DNA from: Lysobacterales bacterium
GTDB lineage: Bacteria > Pseudomonadota > Gammaproteobacteria > Xanthomonadales > Rhodanobacteraceae
Length of the DNA stretch: 60,863 nt
Assembly: GCA_015655335.1 (NCBI GenBank)
Contig: JAATFF010000115.1
Span: 1-60,863 of the forward strand
Reading direction: 5' to 3'
Both the position numbers and the translations under genes were made by a program. The number at the start of each line of letters is the position of its first letter. The stretch's first letter is position 1. The notes beneath the pieces were generated by a model, which did not search any database, had not been told where the DNA came from, and worked only from the letters and a program-made list of their open reading frames with translations. Of the stretch, positions 1 through 13,530 are shown one piece after another.

Positions 1-1952
1 ATGAGCGTGGACTTGCCCGATCCCGATACGCCGGTCACGCACGTGAACAATCCAGCGGGAACCGCTAGATCCACATGCTTGAGGTTGTTGCCACTAGCGC
101 CTTTGAGGTAAAGCCACGAATCCTTGTCGAGCTGTTCGCGGCGTTCCTTGGGCACCTTGATCTCGCGCTTGCCGGACAAGTACTGGCCAGTGAGCGAACG
201 CGGCGCGGAAAGGATGTCTTTCAATGTGCCTTGCGCCACGATCTCGCCACCATGCACGCCCGCACCGGGACCGATATCCAGCACGTGGTCGGCGGCGCGA
301 ATGGCATCTTCGTCATGCTCGACCACGATCACCGTATTGCCCAGATCGCGCAGACGTGTGAGTGTGCCAAGCAGGCGTTCGTTGTCGCGCTGATGCAAGC
401 CGATCGAAGGTTCGTCAAGCACGTACATCACGCCGACCAGGCCGGCGCCGATCTGCGAAGCGAGACGAATGCGTTGCGCTTCGCCACCGGAGAGTGTGTC
501 GGCCTGGCGATCGAGCGTGAGGTAGTTGAGACCCACATCGTTGAGGAAGCTCAGGCGTTCGCGAATTTCCTTGACGATCTTCACGGCGATTTCGCCGCGC
601 CAGCCCGCCAGCTTCAACGTGTCGAAGAATGCCAGCGAATCGTCGATCGAACGGGCGGTCAACAGAGGCAGCGGCTGGTCGGCGACGAATACGTTGCGCG
701 CCGAACGATTCAAGCGCTGTCCACCGCAATCGGGGCACGGATGATCGCTGATGTATTTCGCCAATTCTTCGCGTACGGCCGGCGATTCGGTTTCCTTATA
801 ACGCCGCTCCAGATTCGGCAGGATGCCTTCGAAAGCGTGCTCGCGCGTTACTTTGCCGCCGCGTTCGGTGAGATAGCTGAAGGCGATTTTTTCCTTGCCG
901 CTGCCATACAGGACTGCCTGCTGCACCGCATTGGGCAATTTCTGCCACGGCGTTTCGACATCGAAACCGTAATGGTTGGCCAGCGACATGATCAGCTGGA
1001 AATAATGCGCGTTGCGTCGGTCCCAACCGCGCACGGCACCGTTGGCCATCGATAGTTCGGGGTGACCCACGACGCGATCGGGCGCGAACACTTGCGTGAC
1101 GCCAAGACCATCGCAACCAGGGCAGGCGCCGACGGGGGAGTTAAAGGAGAACAGACGCGGTTCCAGTTCCGGCAGCGAGTAATCGCAAACGGGACAGGAG
1201 TAGCGCGAGGAGAATAATTGTTCCTTCGCTTTCGGGTCGTCCATGTCGACCACGATCACTAAGCCGTCGCCCAGGCGCAGCGCTGTCTCGAACGACTCGG
1301 CCAGGCGCTGCTTGATGTCGTCGCGCGGGCGAAAGCGATCGATCACCGCGTCAATGCTGTGCTTCTGGCGCAGTGTAAGCGGCGGTACTGCATCGAGGTC
1401 ATACACCGCCCCGTCGACGCGTGCGCGCACAAAGCCTTGAGCGCGCAGCTGCTCGAATACTTGCACGTGTTCACCCTTGCGTTCGCGAATGACCGGCGCG
1501 AGCAGCATGAAGCGTTTTTCCGGATCCAGCGCCAGCGTGCTGTCGACCATCTGGCTGACGGTCTGCGCTTCGAGCGGAATACCGTGGTCGGGGCAGCGTG
1601 GTGTGCCGACACGCGCATAGAGCAGGCGCAGGTAGTCGTACACCTCGGTGATTGTGCCTACGGTCGAACGGGGGTTGTGCGAGGTGGATTTCTGTTCGAT
1701 CGAAATCGCTGGCGACAAGCCCTCGATATGGTCGACGTCAGGCTTCTCCATCATCGACAGGAATTGCCGCGCATAGGCCGACAGCGATTCCACGTAGCGG
1801 CGCTGCCCCTCGGCGTAGATGGTGTCAAAAGCCAACGACGACTTGCCGGAACCCGATAGCCCGGTGATCACGATCAGCCGGTCGCGGGGCAGGTCCAGGT
1901 CGATGTTTTTGAGATTGTGCGTGCGTGCGCCGCGGATGCGTATGGTGTCCAT
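1..1952 (-). CDS. uvrA: Excinuclease ABC subunit UvrA (partial, 3' end outside window)
   Basis: UvrA is the damage-sensing ATPase that loads UvrB in nucleotide excision repair. Reading from the ATG at 1952, 650 codons stay open to the left edge, so roughly the last third of a protein usually around 950 residues is missing. Visible in order: Walker [10 protein letters not shown] (K37), a CPVC...CPGC zinc-binding pair near residues 252-280, the ABC signature LSGGEAQR and Walker [14 protein letters not shown] at about 485-520, and at the very edge the second Walker [10 protein letters not shown]. The gene is divergent from the DUF2059 gene that follows. No defect is visible in the part present. 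Confidence 0.97.
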   Translation of the reverse strand, partial: MDTIRIRGARTHNLKNIDLDLPRDRLIVITGLSGSGKSSLAFDTIYAEGQRRYVESLSAYARQFLSMMEKPDVDHIEGLSPAISIEQKSTSHNPRSTVGTITEVYDYLRLLYARVGTPRCPDHGIPLEAQTVSQMVDSTLALDPEKRFMLLAPVIRERKGEHVQVFEQLRAQGFVRARVDGAVYDLDAVPPLTLRQKHSIDAVIDRFRPRDDIKQRLAESFETALRLGDGLVIVVDMDDPKAKEQLFSSRYSCPVCDYSLPELEPRLFSFNSPVGACPGCDGLGVTQVFAPDRVVGHPELSMANGAVRGWDRRNAHYFQLIMSLANHYGFDVETPWQKLPNAVQQAVLYGSGKEKIAFSYLTERGGKVTREHAFEGILPNLERRYKETESPAVREELAKYISDHPCPDCGGQRLNRSARNVFVADQPLPLLTARSIDDSLAFFDTLKLAGWRGEIAVKIVKEIRERLSFLNDVGLNYLTLDRQADTLSGGEAQRIRLASQIGAGLVGVMYVLDEPSIGLHQRDNERLLGTLTRLRDLGNTVIVVEHDEDAIRAADHVLDIGPGAGVHGGEIVAQGTLKDILSAPRSLTGQYLSGKREIKVPKERREQLDKDSWLYLKGASGNNLKHVDLAVPAGLFTCVTGVSGSGKSTL

Positions 1953-2138
1953 GACGCTTACATATTGGGGAATCGTTCACTATACCAAGGCGAGCCACAA
2001 AGCCTGCGAGGCGCTCGTTAAAACCTGCTGACAGCGTTGTGTCAGCAGTGGTGTTTAAAGCCTCTCTAGGCAGTAACACGCGGGACGAATATGCTCGGTC
2101 GCTATTTCCCGATTTCCGGCGAATGCGGAGGGTGCGTC

Positions 2139-2660
2139 ATGACGATTGGCAAGTGGGCGGTGGGCTTAGGTGTGTGCATGGCGCTGATGGCCGGTTCCGC
2201 TGCCGCGGCCCAACCGAGCGAGGCGCAGGTGCGGGAACTGATGCAGGTGATGAATGTGCCCGGTCAGTTCGATGTCATGAACAAGCAGATGGCGGCGATG
2301 ATGAGCCAGCAGCTGCCCTGCGTGCCGGCCACCTACTGGGAGACCTACATCGACAAGGGCGGCGTGGAGCAGCTGACGGCGGCCATGGTGCCGGCCTATC
2401 AGCATCACTTCACCTCGGACGAGGTCGCGGGGCTGATCAAGTTCTACCGTTCCCCGTTGGGCCAGAAACTGGTCGCAGAGATGCCTGCGACAATGGCCGA
2501 AGCCGCCCAGAGCGGCCAGCAATGGGGGCGTCAGCGCACCGCGGACATGTTCTCGGAGCTGCAAAAGGAGGGCAAACTGGATGCTCAGGGCCGCTGTCCG
2601 GGAACCAGCTCCGATGGCGGCGGCGCGGCAGTGCCTTCCGGGGGCAGCCAGGGCCAGTAG
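2139..2660 (+). CDS. Secreted DUF2059-family protein
   Basis: This 173-residue protein has an N-terminal signal peptide (hydrophobic stretch ending in an Ala-rich cleavage region near residue 24), so it should be periplasmic. The middle part, with the FYRSPLGQKLVAEMP block, is typical of the DUF2059 domain, whose function is not established. The last 30 or so residues are Gly/Ser/Gln-rich and look disordered. I chose the ATG at 2139 over an in-frame ATG 48 bases upstream. A GGAGG sits about 7 bases before 2139, and starting there places the signal sequence at the N-terminus. The gene stands alone between divergent uvrA and the rplU promoter. Confidence 0.8.
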   Translation: MTIGKWAVGLGVCMALMAGSAAAAQPSEAQVRELMQVMNVPGQFDVMNKQMAAMMSQQLPCVPATYWETYIDKGGVEQLTAAMVPAYQHHFTSDEVAGLIKFYRSPLGQKLVAEMPATMAEAAQSGQQWGRQRTADMFSELQKEGKLDAQGRCPGTSSDGGGAAVPSGGSQGQ

Positions 2661-2687
2661 GCCGTTGTCCGGCCGGCTGGTCACTTG

Positions 2688-2717
2688 TTGACCAGCAAAG
2701 TGCCCGGTCGTTATAAT
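2688..2717 (+). promoter_or_regulatory. Sigma70-type promoter for rplU-rpmA
   Basis: A TTGACC -35 box (2688-2693) and a perfect TATAAT -10 box (2712-2717) are separated by 18 bases. They lie about 70 bases before the rplU start, as expected for a strong ribosomal protein promoter. Seen by eye only. Confidence 0.7.
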
Positions 2718-2784
2718 CCCCAGTTCGCTGCGCCGGAATAGGTCGCAGCGAACCCAAGAGAATAACGACAGAAGGGCCATTCCC

Positions 2785-3099
2785 ATGAGTTATGCAGTCA
2801 TCAAAACCGGTGGCAAGCAGTACCGCGTCCAGCAGGGCGATGTCCTGCGCGTGGAACTGCTGAACGCCGAAGAAGGCGCCAGCGTGAATTTCGACCAGGT
2901 GCTGCTGGTCGGCGCCGGTGAGACGATCACCGTCGGCGCTCCGACCGTGTCCGGTGCCACCGTGAGCGCCACCGTGCGCAAGCACGGCCGCGCCGATAAG
3001 GTCCGCATCATCAAGTTCCGCCGCCGCAAGCACCACAAGAAGCAGCAGGGACATCGTCAACATTTCACCGAAGTCGAGATCACGGGCATCAACGCCTGA
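2785..3099 (+). CDS. rplU: 50S ribosomal protein L21
   Basis: Large-subunit ribosomal protein bL21, 104 residues, the usual length. It starts with the family hallmark [16 protein letters not shown] and has the basic [11 protein letters not shown] tract near residues 76-86 that contacts 23S rRNA. It is first in the rplU-rpmA pair, 19 bases before rpmA, downstream of a clear sigma70-type promoter, and followed by obgE. The rplU-rpmA-obgE order is common in proteobacteria. Confidence 0.98.
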   Translation: MSYAVIKTGGKQYRVQQGDVLRVELLNAEEGASVNFDQVLLVGAGETITVGAPTVSGATVSATVRKHGRADKVRIIKFRRRKHHKKQQGHRQHFTEVEITGINA

Positions 3100-3118
3100 T
3101 CAGCCGGAGTAGAGAGTC

Positions 3119-3376
3119 ATGGCACATAAAAAAGGCGTAGGTTCATCCCGCAACGGTCGCGATTCGAACCCGAAATACCTCGGCGTGAAGGTCTACGGTG
3201 GCCAGGCCATCGAGGCCGGCAACATCATCGTGCGTCAGCGCGGCACCAAGTTCCATGCCGGTACCGGCGTGGGTCTGGGCCGTGATCACACCTTGTTCGC
3301 GCTGGTCGACGGCACCGTCGAGTTCAAGACCCGTGGCGAGAACAACCGCAAGTTCGTCAACGTCGTCAAGGGTTGA
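3119..3376 (+). CDS. rpmA: 50S ribosomal protein L27
   Basis: Ribosomal protein bL27, 85 residues. The N-terminal tail [17 protein letters not shown] reaches into the peptidyl-transferase centre in known ribosomes. No cleavable N-terminal extension of the Firmicutes type is present. It is cotranscribed with rplU and ended by the strong terminator at 3401-3430. Confidence 0.98.
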   Translation: MAHKKGVGSSRNGRDSNPKYLGVKVYGGQAIEAGNIIVRQRGTKFHAGTGVGLGRDHTLFALVDGTVEFKTRGENNRKFVNVVKG

Positions 3377-3400
3377 TCCCTTTACCGTTGTCGTAGCTCA

Positions 3401-3430
3401 GGCCCCGCCTCGGCGGGGCCTTTGCTTTTT
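3401..3430 (+). terminator. Rho-independent terminator after rpmA
   Basis: A perfect 9-bp GC stem (GGCCCCGCC with GGCGGGGCC, two-base loop, 3401-3420) is followed by TTTGCTTTTT. It separates rplU-rpmA from obgE. Confidence 0.85.
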
Positions 3431-3496
3431 GAGAGGGAAGCGGATGGGCATAGCCCGTACCCGTGTTCCCGATATGATGCGCGCAGACGCGCTTGA

Positions 3497-4600
<1,104 letters not shown>

Positions 4601-4680
4601 GTCGACATACAGGGTCGCGTGAGAGCGACTCATCCTGCATCATGAGAGCTCCGCGGCGCCCGGCCGCTGTTGGAGGCCTC

Positions 4681-5733
4681 ATGAGCAATCGTCGCAATTT
4701 TCTTAAGACCACACTGCTGGCGACCTCTGCGCTGGCGTTGCCACGCGTGTCGCGTAGTGCGGCATCGCTATCGGGCACCATCCCTGGCGGTGTGGGTGCG
4801 CGTGTCGTTTCCACCTGGGATTTCGGCATACCGGCCAATCAGGCTGCGTGGGCCGTGCTCGGTAAAGGCGGCAAACCGTTGGATGCGGTGGAAACCGGCG
4901 TACAGGTACCCGAATCGGACTTGCACAACCACAGCGTTGGCCGGGCCGGTTATCCCGATCGCGACGGCAAGGTCACGCTGGATGCCAGCATCATGGACGG
5001 CGATGGTCGTTGCGGCGCGGTCGCTGCGCTCGAACACATTGCGCATCCAATTAAGGTGGCGCGCAAAGTGATGGAGGACACGCCGCATGTGTTGCTGGTG
5101 GGCGATGGCGCGTTGGAGTTCGCGCTGCAGGAAGGTTTTACCAAGGAAAATCTGCTGACGCCCGAATCGGAGAAGGCGTGGCACGAGTGGCTGAAGCAAG
5201 CGAAGTACAGCCCGGTGGCCAATAGCGAAAACCTCGACTATCACCGCAGCCTGCAAGGTCCAGGCTTGCCTGGCGGCAAGAACAATCACGACACCATCGG
5301 CATGCTGGCCGTCGATGCCAACGGCCGTCTTGCCGGCGCCTGCACGACCAGCGGCATGGCGTGGAAGATGCACGGCCGCGTGGGCGACAGCCCCATCATC
5401 GGTGCCGGACTTTACGTGGATAACGAGGTCGGCGGTGCCACGTCCACGGGCGTGGGCGAAGAAGTCATCCGTAACGCCGGTAGCTTCCTGGTAGTCGAGC
5501 TGATGCGACAGGGTCGTAGCCCACAGGAAGCCTGCGAAGAAGCGGTACGGCGCATCGTGAAAAAGCGCCCTGATGGCGCCAAGGAACTGCAAGTCGGTTT
5601 CCTTGCCCTGCGGCGCGACGGCGAATGCGGTGCATACGCGATCCAAAAGGGCTTTACCTACGCCGTTTGCGACGTGCACCAGCGGGATCGTCTCCTGGCC
5701 TCGCCCAGCGTCTACCAGACGACATACACCTGA
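4681..5733 (+). CDS. N4-(beta-N-acetylglucosaminyl)-L-asparaginase (glycosylasparaginase)
   Basis: Ntn-hydrolase of the T2 asparaginase family, predicted to cleave the GlcNAc-Asn bond left after glycoprotein breakdown. 350 residues. The N-terminus carries a twin-arginine type signal (RRNFLK followed by a hydrophobic stretch), so export through Tat is likely. The autoprocessing site is NNHDTIGM, making Thr205 the expected new N-terminal nucleophile of the beta chain; the CTTSGMAWK block follows. ATG 4681 is chosen because GGAGG lies just upstream and the signal peptide starts there; a longer frame opens at 4495 inside obgE. The stop overlaps the cutC start by one base, suggesting coupling. Confidence 0.88.
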   Translation: MSNRRNFLKTTLLATSALALPRVSRSAASLSGTIPGGVGARVVSTWDFGIPANQAAWAVLGKGGKPLDAVETGVQVPESDLHNHSVGRAGYPDRDGKVTLDASIMDGDGRCGAVAALEHIAHPIKVARKVMEDTPHVLLVGDGALEFALQEGFTKENLLTPESEKAWHEWLKQAKYSPVANSENLDYHRSLQGPGLPGGKNNHDTIGMLAVDANGRLAGACTTSGMAWKMHGRVGDSPIIGAGLYVDNEVGGATSTGVGEEVIRNAGSFLVVELMRQGRSPQEACEEAVRRIVKKRPDGAKELQVGFLALRRDGECGAYAIQKGFTYAVCDVHQRDRLLASPSVYQTTYT

Positions 5734-6473
5734 TGTCTCCGCAACCACTACTCGAAATAGCTGCAGGCTCCTTGGCTTCGGCGATGGCGGCCCAGGAAGG
5801 TGGTGCCGATCGCATCGAACTGTGCGGGAGTTTGGCGGAGGGCGGCATTACGCCTTCCTATGGAACGCTTGCATGGGTACGCGAGCGCGTTCGCATACCG
5901 ATATGTGTGCTGATCCGGCCGCGTGGCGGCGACTTCCTGTACGACGATGCCGATTTCGACATCATGCAGCGTGATATCGAAACCTGCGCAAAGCTGGGCT
6001 GCGATGGCGTTGTGATCGGTGCCTTGAATGCCGACGGCGGCATCGATCCACGTTGTCGAGCATTGGTGGCTGCCGCGGGAACGTTGGGTGTGACCTTCCA
6101 TCGCGCATTTGATGCAAGCGCCAACCTGAAGCGTTCATTGGACGATGTAATCGCACTCGGTTGCGAACGCGTACTCACATCGGGCGGATGCGCGAATGCG
6201 TTGCTGGGTGCTGACACGATTGCCGCTCTGGTGCAGCAAGCGGCCGGGCGGGTCGTTGTGATGGCTGGTGCGGGCGTGCGTTCCGGCAATCTGCTGGAGA
6301 TCGCTCAACGTACTGGTGCGCACGAATTTCATGGATCGGCGCGCGCTGTGCATCGTTCGTTGATGCGTCACCAGAACCCTGCTTTGCAGGATTTGTCGCC
6401 AGACACCGAGCAAACCAGTGTGGACGAGGTTCGGGCGATGAAAAGCCAGCTGGCTTTGTCTACCGGGGCGTAG
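5733..6473 (+). CDS. cutC: CutC family protein (copper homeostasis protein CutC)
   Basis: TIM-barrel CutC protein, 246 residues. Named for copper homeostasis in E. coli, though its biochemical role remains unclear. Diagnostic blocks visible: GGADRIELCGSLAEGGITPSYG near the N-terminus, the IPICVLIRPRGGDF strand-loop, GVTFHRAFD near 120, the RVLTSGG loop, and AGAGVRSGNL. The ATG at 5733 shares its A with the stop of the preceding glycosylasparaginase gene (TGATG), so translation is probably coupled. The protein has no signal peptide. Confidence 0.92.
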   Translation: MSPQPLLEIAAGSLASAMAAQEGGADRIELCGSLAEGGITPSYGTLAWVRERVRIPICVLIRPRGGDFLYDDADFDIMQRDIETCAKLGCDGVVIGALNADGGIDPRCRALVAAAGTLGVTFHRAFDASANLKRSLDDVIALGCERVLTSGGCANALLGADTIAALVQQAAGRVVVMAGAGVRSGNLLEIAQRTGAHEFHGSARAVHRSLMRHQNPALQDLSPDTEQTSVDEVRAMKSQLALSTGA

Positions 6474-6637
6474 ATATCTTCGTTACGTGGTGAGCCGACT
6501 CCCTCCGCTGCGAAGTAGGGGGGCGTAGGTAGGGCTAGGGTTGCGCAGCCTTGCGTTGAGGCCAGCGCACACAACCCCCTTACTTCCCCTTGCTTCAGAA
6601 GGGGAAGGGCACATTCTGAAACGGTACGAGCCCAAAT

Positions 6638-6667
6638 GAAAAAGCCGGCGTCTCCGCCGGCTTTTTC
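6638..6667 (-). terminator. Bidirectional terminator, rpsT and cutC side
   Basis: Perfect 13-bp inverted repeat (GAAAAAGCCGGCG / CGCCGGCTTTTTC) with a TCTC loop. A and T tracts on both sides let it act for rpsT on the minus strand and for the cutC unit on the plus strand. The preceding segment 6474-6637 holds no gene. Confidence 0.85.
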
Positions 6668-6691
6668 GCCAACCCGTTGGTGCTTTGGAGC

Positions 6692-6955
6692 TTAGGCCAG
6701 TTCGCGGATCTTCGCGTTCAGGCGGCTCTTGTGACGGGCAGCTTTGTTCTTGTGGATCAGGCCGCGAGCGGCATAACGATCCATCACCGGCTGGGCAGCG
6801 GTGAAAGCGGCCGTAGCGCCGGCCTTGTCCTTGGCCTCAATGGCCTTGACGACCTTGCGCAGGGCGCTGCGCACCATGGAACGGGCGCTGACGTTGCGCA
6901 GGCGGCGCTGCTCAGACTGGCGCGCACGCTTCTTCGCGGACTTGATGTTAGCCAA
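6692..6955 (-). CDS. rpsT: 30S ribosomal protein S20
   Basis: bS20, 87 residues, Lys/Arg/Ala-rich and helical throughout, starting [18 protein letters not shown]. It binds 16S rRNA in the body of the 30S subunit. It is divergent from murJ; rpsT divergent to murJ (mviN) and ribF is a common arrangement in gammaproteobacteria. Transcription ends at the hairpin at 6638-6667. Confidence 0.98.
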   Translation of the reverse strand: MANIKSAKKRARQSEQRRLRNVSARSMVRSALRKVVKAIEAKDKAGATAAFTAAQPVMDRYAARGLIHKNKAARHKSRLNAKIRELA

Positions 6956-7207
6956 GGTAGAACTCCGGAAATGAATTACTTGGGTTGGAAAAAGGCGGCA
7001 ATTATGACGTCAATTTGCCGCTAGGTCAAGCGGTTGGCCGTTTTAGGGCGGTCCGAACGGCTGATTCTACTAGGTTTTGAGGCGCAACATCCGATTTTTA
7101 CCATCGCGCGGCCCTATAAATGCTGTTCGTGGCCCATTGACGGCTGTCAAACTACGTTTCTTGCGGGCGCCGGGCGCCGCTTTTTCCATCCAGGTGTCGG
7201 CAGAGGC

Positions 7208-8815
7208 ATGAAGTCTCCCAGCATGTTACGCGGGCTGCTCTCGTTCAGCAGCATGACCATGGTTTCGCGCGTGCTCGGGCTGTTGCGGGATATCTCGATC
7301 AGCCACGTGTTCGGCGCCAGCGTCGCTACCGACGCGTTTTGGGTCGCTTTTCGCATTCCCAACTTCATGCGCCGGATGTTTGCAGAGGGCTCATTTTCCA
7401 CCGCGTTCGTGCCCGTCTTTACTGAGGTGAAGGAGACGGGCTGCCACGACGATCTGAAAGCGCTGATGGCGCGCGTATCGGGAACGCTGGGTGGTGTGCT
7501 GTTGGTAGTCACCGCGATCTGCATCGCGTTCGCACCGCAGGTCGCGACATTGTTTACGCCGGGCGCGGTGGGAGAGCCGCACAAGTTCGCTCTTACGGTC
7601 GAGTTATTGCGACTTACGTTTCCCTTCTTGTTCTTTGTCTCGCTGACGGCGCTTTCCGGCGGCGCACTCAACAGTTTCCATCGTTTCGGACTGCCGGCGC
7701 TGACGCCGGTGATTCTCAATCTGTGCATGATTGCCGGCGCCTGGTGGCTATCCAAACGGCTGCAGACGCCGATCCTGGCGCTGGGTTGGGCGGTCTTCGC
7801 TGCCGGCATTTTGCAGGTGCTGTTCCAACTGCCGTCGCTGCGCCGGCTCGATCTTTTGGCGTGGCCGCGCTGGGGATGGAATCACCCCGATGTGCGCCGA
7901 ATCATGCGTCAAATGGTGCCGACCTTATTTGGTTCGTCGGTATCGCAGATCAATTTGCTGTTCGATACGGTGATTGCGTCGTTGCTGATTTCAGGCTCGC
8001 AAACGTGGTTGTCGCAGGCTGACCGCTTTCTGGAATTGCCGCTGGGCGTGTTCGGTGTAGCGCTCGGCACCGTGATCTTGCCATCGCTATCGCGGCATCA
8101 CGTGGCGACGGATCACGCGGGTTTCTCCAAAGCGCTCGATTGGGGATTGCGCACAACGCTGCTGATCGCCGTGCCCGCGATGCTTGGATTAATGCTGCTG
8201 GCCGAACCACTGGTGGCGACGCTGTTCCAGAACGGCCAATTCCGACCGTTCGATACACGCATGGCCACGTTGTCGGTTACGGCATTGAGTTTCGGCGTAC
8301 CGGCGTATGCGTTGGTGAAAGTGCTACTGCCGGCGTTCTACGCGCGCAAAGACACCCGCACACCCGTCCGCGCCGGCGTGGCCGCGTTGATTACGAACGT
8401 GCTGCTCAACGGTGCTTTCCTGCTGACGCTGTATGCGATGTGGGCGCCGGCGACGTTGAAGGCCGGGCCGTTGCTGGATGGCTTATCGAAAGTGCCCGGG
8501 CTGCACCTGGCATTGGGCATGGCGAGCGCGCTGGCCAGCTACATCAATCTGCTATTGCTCTGGCGCTGGCTGAGGCAGGCCGATATTTACCAGCGTCAGC
8601 CGGGATGGCGGCGTCACTTGACCCGGCTCGTACTGGCTTGCGCGGCGATGACGGTCGTCCTACTGATTGGCCGCTGGTATTGGCCGGATTGGACGCAGAT
8701 GCAGGTTATCGGCCGCGTCTGGCGTCTGTCGCTGCTGGTTTGCGCAGGTGGTGCAACCTATGTCGCCACGCTTTTCGCAACAGGCTTTCGTTTACGCGAA
8801 TTGCACCACGCATGA
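7208..8815 (+). CDS. murJ: Lipid II flippase MurJ
   Basis: MOP-superfamily flippase that moves lipid II across the inner membrane for peptidoglycan synthesis. 535 residues with about 14 hydrophobic segments. The N-terminal block SSMTMVSRVLGLLRDISISHVFG and the FRIPNFMRRMFAEGSFSTAFVPVF motif are diagnostic for MurJ/MviN. ATG 7208 fits the usual MurJ N-terminus; a frame open from 7034 has no recognisable extension. ribF starts 16 bases after the stop, so the two are probably cotranscribed. Confidence 0.96.
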   Translation: MKSPSMLRGLLSFSSMTMVSRVLGLLRDISISHVFGASVATDAFWVAFRIPNFMRRMFAEGSFSTAFVPVFTEVKETGCHDDLKALMARVSGTLGGVLLVVTAICIAFAPQVATLFTPGAVGEPHKFALTVELLRLTFPFLFFVSLTALSGGALNSFHRFGLPALTPVILNLCMIAGAWWLSKRLQTPILALGWAVFAAGILQVLFQLPSLRRLDLLAWPRWGWNHPDVRRIMRQMVPTLFGSSVSQINLLFDTVIASLLISGSQTWLSQADRFLELPLGVFGVALGTVILPSLSRHHVATDHAGFSKALDWGLRTTLLIAVPAMLGLMLLAEPLVATLFQNGQFRPFDTRMATLSVTALSFGVPAYALVKVLLPAFYARKDTRTPVRAGVAALITNVLLNGAFLLTLYAMWAPATLKAGPLLDGLSKVPGLHLALGMASALASYINLLLLWRWLRQADIYQRQPGWRRHLTRLVLACAAMTVVLLIGRWYWPDWTQMQVIGRVWRLSLLVCAGGATYVATLFATGFRLRELHHA

Positions 8816-8831
8816 ACGTTATACTTGGCCG

Positions 8832-9785
8832 ATGATAAAACTGTCCCGAGACGTCGCGGGGCCGTGCGTGGCCCCCGGCGGCAGTGTGATTGCGGTCGGC
8901 GCTTTCGATGGGCTGCATCGCGGTCACCAAGCTTTGCTCAGCGAAGTGCGCGAGCGTGCGCAGGCGCTTGGCTGCACGCCGATCGTGGTGAGCTTCGAGC
9001 CGCTGCCGCGTGCTTTCTTTTCGAAAGAGCCGGTGCCGCGCCTGTCCAGCGTGCGCGAGAAGTTGCTCGGCTTTGCAGCGGCGGGTATAGAGCACACGTT
9101 GCTGCTGCGCTTCAACCGCGCGCTGACGGCGATGTCCGCCGAGGATTTCATCCAGCGCGTGCTGATCGATCGGCTTGGCGTGCGTGAAGTCTGGGTCGGT
9201 GCGGATTTTCGCTTTGGCCACAAGCGTGCGGGCGATGTCGCCATGCTGGAAAAGATCGGTGCGGAGCGTGGTTTCATCGCGCATACGATGCCGGCGGTAA
9301 CGCTGGATGGTGAACGCGTTTCCGCCAGCCGGGTGCGGGCGCTGCTCGCCGCTGGGAATTTCGGTGCCGTGGCACCGCTACTGGGTCGGCCTTTCGTGAT
9401 CGAGGGCAAGGTCGAGTACGGCAATCAGCTGGGCCGAACCCTGGGTTATCCGACCGCCAATATCCACCTGCGCGAACGGGTCACGCCCATTCAAGGCATT
9501 TTTGCCGTGCGCGTGGGGCTGGGCGAGGGGGAGTGCAGTTGGCCGGGCGTGGCCAGTCTGGGCACGCGGCCCACGGTCAACGAGGTCGCCGAGCCCTTGC
9601 TGGAAGTCCACCTGTTCGATTTCGACGGTCATCTCTACGGCCAGCGCATGGCGGTAGAGTTCGTGGCCAAGCTCCGCGACGAGATGAAATTCGACGGACT
9701 GGACCCATTAAAGGTACAAATGGATCATGATGCACGTTCTGCCCGGGAGATCCTGGGTATGAACCCGGTACTGATCAACGCGTGA
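8832..9785 (+). CDS. ribF: Bifunctional riboflavin kinase / FAD synthetase RibF
   Basis: Converts riboflavin to FMN and then FAD. 317 residues. The N-terminal FAD synthetase (nucleotidyltransferase) domain has GAFDGLHRGHQALL near residues 22-35 and the SSVREK stretch of the family. The C-terminal riboflavin kinase domain begins near residue 190, with GRTLGYPTANI and the GVASLGTRPTV block. The start at 8832 puts the HxGH-like nucleotide loop at the usual distance. It lies between murJ and ileS, followed by a 232-bp spacer without a recognisable gene. Confidence 0.96.
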   Translation: MIKLSRDVAGPCVAPGGSVIAVGAFDGLHRGHQALLSEVRERAQALGCTPIVVSFEPLPRAFFSKEPVPRLSSVREKLLGFAAAGIEHTLLLRFNRALTAMSAEDFIQRVLIDRLGVREVWVGADFRFGHKRAGDVAMLEKIGAERGFIAHTMPAVTLDGERVSASRVRALLAAGNFGAVAPLLGRPFVIEGKVEYGNQLGRTLGYPTANIHLRERVTPIQGIFAVRVGLGEGECSWPGVASLGTRPTVNEVAEPLLEVHLFDFDGHLYGQRMAVEFVAKLRDEMKFDGLDPLKVQMDHDARSAREILGMNPVLINA

Positions 9786-10017
9786 AAGGCCACGACATGA
9801 GCACCCTCCACATGCCAGCCATCCGTAACTCGTCCGCAAAAGCGGTCGTGGCGATCATTATTATTTGAAGCACCCGCCGAAGCGCGTGCGCTTGCCGCCG
9901 CGCGCGGCAAGTAAACGTAGGCGCTTCGGTTCCTTGGGTAGCTAGGGGTATCGAAGCGGGATGAACGAACGGCGGAGTCGTCATGGTGACGGCGCCCCAC
10001 AGCACGGCACCCGAGCG

Positions 10018-12876
<2,859 letters not shown>

Positions 12877-12878
12877 GG

Positions 12879-13382
12879 ATGACGATGCGACATCAACCCA
12901 ATGCATTGCCGTGGCTGCTGGTATCGGCGCTGGTCATCACGCTCGATCAGCTCAGCAAACTCTGGGCGCAGTCCGCGCTGCAGCCTGCGGGTGTGCCGCA
13001 TCCGGTGATTCCAGGTTTGCTCAACTGGACGCTGGACTTCAATAAAGGTGCTGCGTTCAGCTTTCTCGCCGAAGGCAGCGGCTGGCAACGCTGGTTCTTC
13101 GTCGTACTGGCGGTGGTCATTAGCGTTGCGCTGATAGTGTGGCTGGCGCGCACAGCGCGGCGCGAATGGCGCACAGCGTTGCCGCTCGCGCTGGTAATCG
13201 GTGGTGCGCTGGGTAACCTTATCGATCGCTTGCACGCATCGCAGGTAACGGATTTCATCCAGGTGTACTACCAGCAATGGTATTACCCGACCTTCAATGT
13301 GGCCGATAGCGGCATCTGTGTAGGCGCGGTGCTGCTGATTCTGTTCGGCTTGCGCGCTCCGGCGTCGAACAGCGCTTCCTGA
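12879..13382 (+). CDS. lspA: Lipoprotein signal peptidase (signal peptidase II)
   Basis: Inner-membrane aspartyl protease that removes signal peptides from diacylglyceryl prolipoproteins. 167 residues, four membrane segments. The two catalytic Asp motifs are visible as GNLIDR near 109-114 and NVADSGICVG near 136-145. It follows ileS with a 2-base gap, the typical ileS-lspA pair. An in-frame ATG two codons later (12885) is an equally possible start. Confidence 0.96.
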   Translation: MTMRHQPNALPWLLVSALVITLDQLSKLWAQSALQPAGVPHPVIPGLLNWTLDFNKGAAFSFLAEGSGWQRWFFVVLAVVISVALIVWLARTARREWRTALPLALVIGGALGNLIDRLHASQVTDFIQVYYQQWYYPTFNVADSGICVGAVLLILFGLRAPASNSAS

Positions 13383-13530
13383 CGCGTCGGCGTCGATCGT
13401 GGTTAGGTCAGGGCGTTGTTTTATTCAATGCGCGAGAGAAGTGATCGGTCCGGCATGCCTGCGTATTCGTGCAGACGCGATAAAGCTGGTCGGTCAGTGG
13501 CGTGTCTTCATGTCGCGTCAAATGCGCTGC

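Noticed and set aside
75-1055. Long plus-strand open frame of 326 codons
   Set aside because: It is a shadow frame opposite uvrA, whose minus-strand translation is unmistakable to the window edge. The plus frame matches no family.
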